Assembly (NCBI GenBank): GCA_948474755.1
Contig: CAOLHI010000024.1
Span: 1 to 64,000 of the forward strand
Length of the DNA: 64,000 nt
Source of the DNA: Ctenosaura bakeri
Taxonomy: Eukaryota > Chordata > Lepidosauria > Squamata > Iguanidae
Reading direction: 5' to 3'
The number at the start of each line of letters is the position of its first letter. Position 1 is the first letter of the stretch. The notes beneath the pieces were generated by a model, which worked only from the letters and a program-made list of their open reading frames with translations, was not told where the DNA came from and searched no databases. Shown here in pieces: positions 1-11,200 of the stretch. Made by a program: the position numbers and the translations under genes.

Positions 1-71
1 GATAATCTTGAAACACTATAATCCTGTTTTCTGTCAAATGAAATATGAAGCAGTAGCACTAGGAGAGCTAA

Positions 72-300
72 TATGGTATAGTGGTTTGAATGTTGGACCA
101 GGACACTGAGAGACCAGGGTTCAAATCCCCACTTGGTCTAGAAGCCCACTGTGTGATCTTGGGCAAGTCACACTCTCAGCCTCAAAGGAGGGCAGGGATA
201 AACACCCTCTGAACAAAACTTGCCAAGAAAACCCTGGGAAAGGTTTACCTTAGGACTGCTTTAAGTTGAAAGTGACTTGAAGGCATACAAGAAACACTAC
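72..300 (+). repeat. tRNA-derived SINE copy 1
   Basis: It has a tRNA-like head with a B-box-like GGTTCAAATCC, then CTCAGCCTCAAAGGAGGGCA and CTTGCCAAGAAAACCC, and a tail ACTTGAAGGCATACAAGAAA. The same modules recur at 3147, 10985, 22113, 29121 and 42199, so it is a dispersed SINE and not a tRNA gene. I recognise it as a common squamate type but do not assign a name. Confidence 0.8.
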
Positions 301-479
301 AAGAATTGTCTAGTAGTTTAAAACACTTCATTCAGTAATTGTATCTATTACCTTTAAGTAAAGAACACTTGTGTTTGATCCCATACTTCTAAATTTAAAT
401 GAAAGATTTGGTTTGAGGAAGCTACAGGTTCCTATCCTGTTACTCACTGAATGGCATCAAAGCCTATATGGAAAACATC

Positions 480-1250
480 TGCATGCCAGCTGAACCATCG
501 AACAAATTGAAACTTAATCCAGATAAGATGAGGGTGATCCTTGGTCAGTTGAAAGACACGATGGGGCTTCATGTCCCCTGAAGCACAGGTTTGCTGCTGA
601 GGTGTTCTGGACTCAACTCTGGCTTGGAAGCCCAGATTTCAGTGGTGACTATGATTGCATTTGCTGAGTGTGCCAGCTACCCTTTCCTTAAGATGTCGTA
701 TCTGGCCACAGTGACTTATGCTTTACCTCTTAGTTGGATTACTAGGTGGGGCTGCTGTTGAAGAGTGTTTGGAAACTTCATCTGGTCCAAAGAGCCACAG
801 CCAGATTGTTAACTGTGACGAGATACAGGCATCACACAACAGCTCCACTGGCTGCCAGTCTGCTTCCAGGCACAACTGAAACTGCTGGCTATTGACCATT
901 AAAGCCTTGCACAGCTCAGGTCCCGGTTATTTGAAGGCCAGTACTCTCCTTTACAAACCAGATCATGCTATGAGATCTGCTGGGAACGCCCTTCTCTCTG
1001 TCCCACTATCCTCACAGATACATCTAGTGGGAACGCAGGAGAGGCCTTCTGAGTGGCTACTCCAGGCTTTGGACCTCCCTTCCCACAGATGTTCAGCTAG
1101 CACCCTCCCTACTTAGTTTTCGCAGACAAGCGAAGACTTTTCTATTCCAACAGGCATTTGATGAGCAACTATATAAGCACCATCTTACACAATATGCTGG
1201 ATATTGTTAATTGTTATGCTGGTAATTGTGTGTTTGTGTTTTAATGACTA
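480..1250 (+). repeat. Degenerate L2-like LINE fragment (ORF2 3' part)
   Basis: Decayed coding similarity is visible: KLNPDK near 510-530, a segment resembling KALHSSGPGYL near 900-935 and FRRQAKTFLFQQAF-type sequence near 1122-1160. This is the C-terminal region of L2/CR1-clade reverse transcriptases. Many stops and frameshifts make it an old fossil. Confidence 0.65.
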
Positions 1251-1812
1251 TGTTTATATCCAGCTGGTATTAGAAGATGCTAGTTCAAGTAATCCTGCAG
1301 CAGAATCTGGTTACCTATTTGCTTCTGAGCTTAAACCAAGATGCTAGTTTTAAGATTTATTTTTGCAGCCTGGTATACTCCTAATTTGAAGACCCAACTC
1401 AAGCCCAGCCCACCCACTGCTTTGATGCCATCAGCTGAGGTCTACCGTTCAGACGCTGTTGGCTACCCCACTAACATGTCAAGATGGCAATAATGATCTA
1501 CAAATTTTCAATAATAGCTTTCTGAATTTTTTTTCTTCTCAAGAAGCCATCTATGGGCATAAAATGCCACATTTAGTCCAGTAAATTCTGCACTCTCATG
1601 GACAGGAGACCCCTATGTTTCCATACAATATTGAGGGGTTACAAAGCTCTACTTCAGTGGTTCTCAACCTGGGGGTCGGGACCCCTTTGGGGGTCGAACA
1701 ACCATTTCACAGGGGTCGCCACTCCTCAATCCTGCCCCCGCTTTTAAAAGAAGGTGACCTCACAGCCAATGGGAGCAGTGCTTCTGAGACCCCTGTGCTG
1801 GGGTTCAAATTG

Positions 1813-1883
1813 CAAACCCCAGGATTCCATAGGATGGTGAAAGTGGAATAATAGTGCTATAACAGTCTAGTGCAGAAATAGCC
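1813..1883 (+). mobile_element. Right half of a Harbinger-like MITE inside the SPIN element
   Basis: GCAAACCCCAGGATTCCATA through GTGCAGAAATAGCC matches the right arm of the MITE at 22222-22401; no left arm adjoins it. Confidence 0.6.
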
Positions 1884-2325
1884 AGGATGACTTTCTCCTC
1901 TTGCTTTTGTTGTGCGTGGACCCTTGGCACTTGCCACATGCACGTGTTGTGTTCTTCGCCCTGATTGTCTTGCATGCCTCGCTTTTTGTATGTTCAGCAT
2001 CCACACTCCCTTTAAGGGAGGGAGGAAGGGAGGGAGTGAAACAAAACGCGTTTCCTTATGCCACCGCCATCTTTCCTCTCTCCCTGTCCTTTCCTCCCTG
2101 CGCCTCGTGTAAAATGTGGGCTGTTTTGGCATTGCCTTTGGGAGTGACTGGCTTTTTGAACTGTGGAAACCCAACATTCAGAACTAGAACTACTGCCTTA
2201 ATTCTGGCATTGATGGACGCTTTCTGTGCTTAAAAAAAGGGGGGAGGGTTACCGGTTTTTAGGCATTAGAAGTCTATCCAGAGCAGTGATTTAGGGCAGT
2301 GTTTCCAATCTATTTGATGTTGGAA

Positions 2326-2382
2326 ATAACTAACTAACTAACTAACTAAACTAAATAATAAATAAATAAATAAATAATAACA
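2326..2382 (+). repeat. (TAAC)n/(AAAT)n microsatellite
   Basis: About five TAAC units grade into AAAT units within the SPIN-type element. Confidence 0.85.
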
Positions 2383-2473
2383 AAAATTATTTTATGGTTG
2401 GGGGTCACCACAACATGAGGAACTGTATTAAGGGGTCGCGGCATTAGGAAGGTTGAGAACCACTGCTCTACTT

Positions 2474-3700
2474 GCATTGCCGAATACTTAAAAATTTGTA
2501 ACTAATTTAATATTGTGCACATGTATGCATATGCATTAAGTTTTTATGGGGGTTTTTTAAATCATATTATCATTGTGTGCTTGAAATACCAGTATAATAA
2601 AGCAGCAAATTATATGTGGTTGCTATTCAACCGCACAGGGTTATCTGTTACTAAATATTCTGCTTTTCTATCTACTTTTTCTTTATTTCCTTGTGGGGGG
2701 GGGTTACAAATGCAGGCTCTAAATGTCAAAAATACTATTCATTTGCAAAAGGAAGCATTCAGTGATGGACTGAATGCTACAGTTTCTCACATCTAGTTTG
2801 AATGCTACAGTTTCTCACATCTCTTAAACAGACTGCTTCTCTTAATGTAAACGGGATAGGAATAGTCCATCTATGACAGCAAACAAGCTGCTTTGCTTCT
2901 TAGAAGTTTTGCGCAAGTAAACAGAGCTGAAATATGTGCAAAGCGAAAGATTAGGGGCATTCTTAATTCCAATTTTATCAAGCATTTTATGTCTCTTTTC
3001 TTCTCACCTCACTGTGAGCCATTTTTCCATTAGGTATCCCAGGTTAACTTCATGAATCTGAAACAGTTGACAAGAGCTTTAAAATCTCATGCCAAACATA
3101 TCAGAACTTAAAGTATCACAAAATAATCATTTTCTGTAACACACATCATTGTTGTGTGCTTTCCAGCTGTTTCTAACTTACAGCAACCCTTAGGAGAACT
3201 TTTCGTAGGGTTTTCTGAGGGCTGAGAATGTATGACATGCTCAAGCTCACCCAGTGGGTTTCCATGGCCAAGTGGGGTATCACACCCTGGTCTCCAGGGT
3301 AATCGTCCAATGCTCAAACCACTACACCATCCTGGCTCTGTAACACACATACCGCCTACTTTTTCCAAAATTCTTCAGAAAGTATGTCAAAGGAAAATTA
3401 ACTGATCTTTTTTTTCCTCCTGAAATTAACTGGGGTTCAAATTTGTTTCTCCTTGCTGTGATCCAGTATAAAAAGGAAAATAGATAAAACATGTAGTGAT
3501 TGGTATGACAGTAATGTAATGTTAACATAAAGGACCCAAATGTTACATTTTTAAATACTGGCATTAAACTCTTGTTAATATGGCCAACCATTACCTGTTC
3601 ACAGTCTTTGGATTCTGTTCTCAACACTTTACATTTAATAATATTCTGATACATTATTGAAGAAAAACACAAAGTAAGTGGTACTACTTCTACTTCTAGC
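2474..3700. other. Intergenic DNA downstream of CCT2
   Basis: Apart from the SINE at 3147-3342 I see no gene or named repeat. The next gene expected from amniote synteny, LRRC10, is not in the window. Confidence 0.5.
3147..3342 (-). repeat. tRNA-derived SINE copy 2
   Basis: Minus-strand copy of the SINE at 72-300: the plus strand starts TTGTTGTGTGCTTTCCAGC and ends at the tRNA-like head ATGCTCAAACCACTACACCA. Confidence 0.8.
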
Positions 3701-3721
3701 AGATTATATATATTTGAACCT

Positions 3722-3727
3722 TTTATT
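3722..3727 (-). terminator. CCT2: CCT2 poly(A) signal AATAAA
   Basis: AATAAA lies about 215 nt downstream of the CCT2 stop codon on the coding strand, and a GTGTTTTTC tract follows at about 3660-3670. The 3' UTR would thus be roughly 3939 down to about 3700. It is the first canonical hexamer I found after the stop. Confidence 0.65.
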
Positions 3728-3939
3728 ACAGAGTACTACACAAAAGGAATGGTGGGGAAATACAGATGTTATACAACTGAAAATGAATTGGTCTTTGAAA
3801 AACAATATAAGTTAAACTAAAAGACTAACTGCATCCCAGTGCTAGGTATGGCACCGCTTCACTCTGTAATCTGTTCGAATCACACTTCAAAGTATTTTGC
3901 AAACTTCTGGTCCGTGCATTGTTACTGCTGACAGAATAT

Positions 3940-3970
3940 TCAACACGGATAACGATCTGGTACTCGTTTC
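3940..3970 (-). CDS. CCT2: CCT2 coding exon 16 (C-terminus and stop)
   Basis: 31 coding nt, last codons [10 protein letters not shown] then TGA at 3942-3940. Acceptor TTCCAG. The 3' UTR follows on the minus strand below 3940. Confidence 0.95.
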
Positions 3971-5186
3971 CTGGAAGAAGAGACAGAAATTAATACAAGC
4001 AGATGTCAAAGAAGAGAACATGAATTCACATGGTATCAGTTACAATTTTAGACTTAATCTACAAGTGTTTGCATGTAATTAGCTAGTAACATCCAATGTA
4101 GAAAGAAAAAGTAATTTCATAAATATTCAAACTACTCTTGATGTACATTTTAATGTATTCAAATCAAATCTGGCAAAGACTGAACTCTCCAAAGAAGAAG
4201 GAAATGACTGTTTTACCTTGGGGCTGCTTTAATAATGTCATCAACACGGAGAATAACTTCTGCTGCTTCAGCAGCACTAAGCAAAACTTGTCGTTTCACT
4301 TGAAAGCTTTCGACCACTCCCAGACTCGCCATGTCTGCAATGGTACCATCTCTCATGTCTTGAGGATTAAATAAAAAAAGAAAGATGTTTCATGAGATTA
4401 AAAATGCATTGCCACAGATCTCATTTTCAGTTACGTTGTGTTCTTTGACTGGCCTCCACAAAGTGAGGTTTACTATTATGAAAATTCCACATACTATACA
4501 ATAACTTTAGCACAAATAATCCAAGCACCTCATACTCACTTTTTCATTTTACCAGCTCCTCACTCCTGGCTTTTGTATTCCAATCTTATACAGATAAATT
4601 GCGGAACATTTACATTTAATTCTACAATTTAACTTTAATTTTAGTGCTGCTTCTGATCAGTATAAGCAATATGAGCAGATATGAACACAGCTAGTTTTGT
4701 TAAGAGAAGGGTCAGCAGACTTCAAGGCTTGTGGAATATACATTCAAAATCAAGGTACAGGCTGCTTTTGAAAACATGCTAAACCCAACAATTGGTTTAC
4801 AACATCAAAACTAGGCTCACAGTTCCTTTGCACAAAACTCCACTTCTAATTTCACCACCCTAGAAGCAGTTCTATTTTCAACAGCCTAATTTTTAGAAAT
4901 GGAGATTGTGATGGAGCCTGGGGGCACAGCTAACTTGAGTGGCAGGGCAGCCCCAGCAACAGGTTGCCATGTAACCAAAGTGGCTCTAGGTGAGAGAAAC
5001 CCAGTCTATTAGTGAATGGGGGGGCTGAGGTTTGAGAAGAAGAGGTCTAATTATATATAAGACACAGTGACTTGGATTTTTAGATTCCTTCAATGATATT
5101 GCCAGAGAGAGCGTTCTAGGATAGAGCCCTTCAGTCAGCCAGGGGGGTTGTCTGAGTAAGAGTGGTTGTCTTCCCAGAGGCTTGGG

Positions 5187-5224
<38 letters not shown>

Positions 5225-8200
5225 AAACCATTTATTCAGTTGGGTCAGATTTGGGAATTAAGCCTTTGAGCAAAAGGGAAGCCAGTGTGTGTGTATGAAG
5301 GAAGGTTCTGTATCTATATACAGGGTTAAGCTATCAGAAACTGGATAAACACCTTTTGAAGCTTGGATATATTTATGACACCCAACACCTTTGCCCATTT
5401 ATTTTAATAAAGATTACATAATATTTTTATAAATTCTGACTCAGTAGAGTACTTTCCATTAGTTCCAATCAACCAGAAACACACTACCACACATCAGTAA
5501 ATCATTCTGAATAATAACTGAGAGGCTTTACCCTTTATACCCTAAGATTTTATAGGGGAAAGCAGGACTGTATAAGGAGGCAAGGCACTTTGGAAGAGTA
5601 GGGGGAAAGATGCCATTCCAGTCTGAGAGGAAAAGCAGGCTTGGCCTCCACCATAGGGATCATTTCTGTTATTGCTACTGTTACACTGGAAACAGCCAAT
5701 CTACTCCAAGTCACCTAGAAATGAATAATCAGAACTTGTTCTATCTTTTGAGCACTCATGCACTAAGCCACAGCAATACAGCTTTTTAAAAAGCAAAGAA
5801 AACAATATGTAAAACTCCTTACCAAGTCCATAGGTAGTTTTCCCTTCAATGTGAGCAGCTCGAAGTTGGGAAACTAGATCTGCACTGTCATAGCCAGCAT
5901 TCTCAGCTATGATGGTTGGAAGCTAACAAAATAAAACAATTTGTTAAAACATACTAAAAGGACAAACATGTCATGCTATCAGCCAATAATAATTCCACAT
6001 ATGTTATACATTATACAACACTTTTTGCTACTACAGTAGGCCCTTCACTTTCGCAGGGATAGGGAAAAAGAACAGTGAAAAAACACAAATAACAGCAGGG
6101 CCCATCCACTGCATGTGGGGTGGATGCAGGAGAGAGCCAGCGGGAACAGAGCTTCCCTGCTGGCTTTCTCCTCAACTCCAACCACACAATCAGGATTGCG
6201 AGGTGGAGGTGGGCACAAGAGAAAGCTAGCAGGGAAACAGCTTCCCCACTGGCTTTCTCCTCGCCTCCACCCAGTGAGGGGAGGCACAGGAGACAGCCAG
6301 CGGGGAAAGAGGTTCCCTTCTGGCCTTCTCCTCCCCTCTGCCCGCCTGATCATGATCATATGGGTGGGGGCGAGGAGAAAGCCAGGACAGAAGCTCTCGG
6401 CAGTGGCGGAAGGAGTGCAGGGAACGGGCAATTGCCTCAGGAATAAACAAATTCACGAAAGCGAAACCCGCAAATGTGGAGGGAGAGCTGTATTTTGAAT
6501 CACGAACTCTTACTCCCCTTCTCTGCCATGATATTCTATTTATTTACAACTTCAAATTAGTCCCTTAAGATATTTTATCTTAAGATGAATATTCAAAAAC
6601 CATGCTAGGTTATGCTAATAAAGAAGATTCCTAAATGGCATCATCTAAAAAAAACTGATACAATGAAATGGATACTCTTCTGGTTTGAATTTGAAAATCA
6701 AAGGCAACCAATTCCCTTTACTCAGTTCTTCTCTAGTCCACACTACAGTAGAGCCCCGATTATCCGACATAAACGGGCCGGCTGATAGTCAGATAGCCAA
6801 AAATGTCTGATAATCCGGAGGGTCACCGATTTTCCTCTCCAGACTGTGGAAAGACAGGGAGGGAGGGAGGGAGGAAAAAAAAGAGGCAGAGCAAAAGAGA
6901 GAGGGGGGAGGGAGGGAGGGCGAGCAAGCGAGCGAGAAAGCCTGGGAGAAGGTACAGAGCGAGGCACCAGCTTTCTGACACGGCGTCTTCGGAGTCTGGA
7001 TCTCTTCAGCCGGCACCCAGCAACTTTTCCTTTCTGAGAGCCCCTGCTTCAGAATCAGGGACCTATAAGCTGAGGACGAAGGCTCAGCAGCTCAGAGCTG
7101 GGGTTCCCCCCTCCCCATGGCCATCCCAGCCTCCCCTCCTGGAGTTCCACCTAAGCAGCCCTTGGCCTGGCAAACTTTTCCCTTAAAAATCGCCTCCCCG
7201 CCTCTGGCGCTCTCCCCCTCCTCCCTACCGACCCACCCCCGCCCTCTCCGTCTGGCTTCGCCCCAGCCCAGCTCCCTCTCCGCCGCCGCCGCCACTCTCC
7301 TACTCCTCTCCCTCGCCTGCTTTTGGCCGGTGACTCTGAAATCCGGCAGCCAGCCCAGGCCACCCACGGCCGCTGCCGGCCTGGAGAGGGAAGGAGAGGG
7401 AGCCGAGCGATTTCCTCTGAAGGATCAACGGGGGTGGGGGTCGGAAGGAGGGAGGGAGGGAGGCAGAGAGGGAGGGGGAGGCTTTTTTTGGAGAAGGCAG
7501 GCATTTCTCAGCGGCGGCTGCTGGACAGCCTTGCGATGGACGGAGTTAGCAGAAAGAGGTAGACTTAGCAGCCCAATAAGCAACGAGTGAGTGGCAAATG
7601 TAATATCATATCCTATCGTCATGTGTGGGTCGAACTCTTGAAAGCAAGGGGGCTCACCACAGAGCCCATCCAGAGCAGAGGGTTGGGAGGCATATCTATG
7701 GGGGGACTAGTGCTCCTGGAAAACAGCTCTGGATGGGAACTCTTCTCTCGGAGCAGGAAACTACCCCTGTCCCAAGTTGAGTGTCCTGGGCTGCCCTTTA
7801 TATTGCTTGGCTACCTTAAGGGAGAGGGTTAGCAGACGCCTGGCACGGAGCAGACGTGTGGGGCTATGCTGTGTCCAGACTTGCCCTCTCCTGAAGGCTG
7901 GAAGAAACCAAGGATGTTGCCCGGGGCGTGGGCTCACTCCAGATGGGTGTCAGCTCGCTAATACTTGTTGTCTTTCACCTGCTCACTGTCGCCGCCACGC
8001 TTGGGGCCGTGTTTTGGGGCGAGGCTTCACTCGCCCTTCTCTCCTTGCCCGTTGCGGAAATGCCTACAGCCACGCCCCCAAGCAGCCGCGACGTCAGATA
8101 ATCCGGAATGCCAGATTACCACAGGACAGATAATCAAGACTCTACTGTAACTGCTGAAATTCTTTGTAAAATACAAAATTTTGCAATACAATGAATCCTA

Positions 8201-11200
8201 GAGCAAGTGTATGTACTCCCAGCAGATATATTCTGAGTGCAAAATCTGACTTTTTAAAATTACCAGATATATTTTCCTTAGATTCATTAAATTTCTATGA
8301 ACATTTTATAATTAATTAAAAGCATTAAAAAAAGTCCTCGCACAGGCACACACACACACACACACACTTGCTTTACCAAATAGAAACATGTTTTCAACAG
8401 TCCCAAACTTCATGGAATGCACAATATTAACTTGTTAAAACATTAAAATCCTGTGCATGTCTACTAAGTAGGTACCTTCTAGTACTTTCCTCAGTATCTC
8501 AAAAAAGTGCCCCACTGTGGTTCAGGTGATATACAAACTTCATTCAATCAATTAGTAAGAGTTAAAAGGCAGATGACAAAACAAAATTAACTGATTAACT
8601 GACAGTCACAGGTTTTTTTCTTGAAAAAGAGACAAATGCTAAGAGTAGGAAGCAACTGAAGCCAGACATGTTACACAGCTTGTTATTTGGACTACATTTT
8701 AGAATTGTTTTAAAGAATGTAATGTAAAGGGTTAATCAAGTTGAAATAAACATGGTGAGAGGTCTGCCAAAAAACAATGAAACCAGACTCAGTCCTGAAA
8801 ACTTGTATCCCCAGAGGTTTGCAAACAACTATCACACAAGGAAGTTAATAAGTGCATCAGAAATGTGCTCAGTTCCTTCTGGCCCATGTGGTCTCTTCCA
8901 ACTCTATATTTCTATGATTCTATAATTAAATATCTACTATCTTACCGTACTCAAGGCCTTAGCAAAAGACTCCATTGCTAGTGATTCTTTGCCTGGTGTT
9001 CTTTTTGCAAGCTCCATCACAGCATTAGCCATTAGCATCTCCGAACAGCCTGCAAGTTAGAAAACTAAGTATTAATGACAGTCTCTGCATTGCTGAAGAA
9101 AGTGTAAAGAAAAAGACTGAATACTCACCTCCTCCATAAACAGTTCTGGTATCTTTTACAGTCTGGGCAAGAACACACAGTGCATCATGCAGTGATCTTT
9201 CTGCCTCATCAATGATCTGCTGTGTTGCACCACGCAGAACTATGGTGCAAGCTTCACCTAACAAGTAAAAAATTGTGGGGGGGGGATTAAAAATATTTCC
9301 AACTAAATCAACATTTGCATAGCAGAAATCTCAGGTCTCCTATTAATAGATCCCTATGAATTTCTGCTGTATGCTTGGTGCTTATCCTCCAACGAGCTTT
9401 CATGCTACGTTAAGAATGCCTGAAGTTCTGTACTACATGACATCTGCCCAGATATCACAGTTCATGTACCCAACACCTCATACTATTTTGACCAGGAAGG
9501 CCACATTCATTTCAGAAGACACATGATAAGAATGCTCCCAGCCAGCCTTCTGGGGACTTGATAACCCATCTGTTCTGAGCAGGCTTTTCTCTCCTTGCAC
9601 ACTTCATGGCAGAATGAACTTTAAGAGGTGAAGGCAGTGCTAAGATGAAACTGGGACCATGAAGTACAATACATCTCTTATCCCACTGTCTGTTTAGCTA
9701 TTCCTCAAGGCACAGAAAGCCTATGGCTTGAACTGTTTCCCCTTCATTTCATAGAATCACCTTCTCCCAAAGGCTGCTCATTAAAGGTTGGTGTTGTTTC
9801 TTCACTGTTAAGGAGTGGCAAGAACCTCTTTCCCACATTCCTATAAGGCCCAGCCTTCATCAAGGAAACTGCATGAGTGGAGCAGGGAGTTTGAGGAGCT
9901 CATCCCAGTGACCCCTCAAGTCTCAGCTCATATTGCAGGCCTGGATTTAACAGACTGGGTGGGTGGGATGGGTGCTGCTGAGAGTCTACAGAACAGACAG
10001 TTAGGGCAGGGGGCTAAAGTGCTGAGGAGGAAGAGCGGCAACAAGGTGTATTCAGATGTTACTTTGCATGATAGGCTTATTAGGTAACATGGACAGGGGA
10101 ACACTCACAGGAATGGCTGAGGCAGAGAAAAAAGACTTATTGATACATGTAGGAGTTGGCTCTTTGCCTACACAGTGCTCCTATTAACTGGCTAAGGCAG
10201 GCCTGGGTGAGCCTCTCTCTCCTTTAGCATTTTGGAAGGAAACAGGACCTTCAAGTTAATTTGGATTTGAGAGGAAAAGGTCAGAAAGTGACCAGAAAAC
10301 CAAAGGTAAAGCTATGCAGAGGGAAGTCTGTTTAGTCACAGAAAATGTTATTAAGTTTTTAGAAATCTGAAGTGAAGTTAAACACCAACAGGGGATTCCA
10401 ACCCATGTCCTCAAAAAACTTGACACATTCTGCTGACAATATTACTTGTTAGAACCAGTGTGAACTACAAGGAGTAAACGTGCCATACCTATCTGGAAAC
10501 AGTATTTGGTTATTATTGGTTAATTTATATCATTTATTTATATTACTGTCTCAGCCTTCCTGTTGTTCAGTTGCTGCTGCTGCTTAGTTTTGCAAGAAAT
10601 CAATATAAATTTGGTTTAACTGCCTGTGTGCTGATAGACTTTGAACTTGTATGCCTGATTCTGTCAGGTGTGTCATTACTGCTTCAATCTATCACAGGCT
10701 CTATTCTTTGAACCCTACAGTGGCATTTTCCCTCAAGAGACTAAAGTTTTCATGTACTGTCCACTTTCATGAACTGTCCACTACAGTAGTACCCTCCTGC
10801 AGGCCCAATGCTCCATGACTGTATGTTTGATTAATACTGGTTAGCATTCTGCTGGTTAGGCCCAACTAGATTAGACCTATTCAGTCAACTGTTGAATAGC
10901 CAATCAACATATCTATAAATTTAATGGCTACAATGGGTCTGCTCTAGTCAGGATTAAGAATTTAAGCCATTGTCATTTGTGAGACTAAATCTCTGACCAG
11001 TCATGGAAACCCACTGGGTGACCTTGAGCAAATCACACTCTCTCAGCCTCAGAAGAAGGCAATGGAAAAATAGCTATGAACAAATCTTGCCAACAAAACT
11101 CCATGATAGGGAAAGTTAAGTCAGAAATTACTTGAGACAGACCAGTCTGTATTCTCTGCAACCCTGCTGCTGAGACTATGTGGATGTTGTGTTGTTTGAG

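Larger units (their letters stand above)
1655..2465 (+). mobile_element. SPIN-type hAT transposon, non-autonomous
   Basis: Terminal inverted repeats begin CAGTGGTTCTCAACCTgg and end with the complement GGTTGAGAACCACTG. The subterminal TTATGGTTGGGGGTCACCAC and GGGGTCGCGGCATTAGGAAG match the SPIN family as I know it. A perfect 8-bp target duplication CTCTACTT flanks it (1647-1654 and 2466-2473), as hAT requires. The interior has no transposase; it holds GC-rich sequence, a half copy of a Harbinger-like MITE (1813-1883) and a (TAAC)n/(AAAT)n run. Confidence 0.85.
5923..8945 (-). other. CCT2: CCT2 intron 13
   Basis: Intron between exons 13 and 14. It contains the two Tigger-like elements, a (CA)n run and a CR1 3' stub; nothing else recognised. 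Confidence 0.8.

Noticed and set aside
72..140. Possible tRNA gene
   Set aside because: It has a B-box-like GGTTCAAATCC, but no acceptor stem pairing, and it is followed by a SINE body shared with five other copies in the window.
7117..7590. 157-codon and overlapping frames rich in Arg, Gly, Pro and Ser
   Set aside because: GC-rich, polypurine cargo of a Tigger-like element; open on both strands, no domain and no conservation signal visible.
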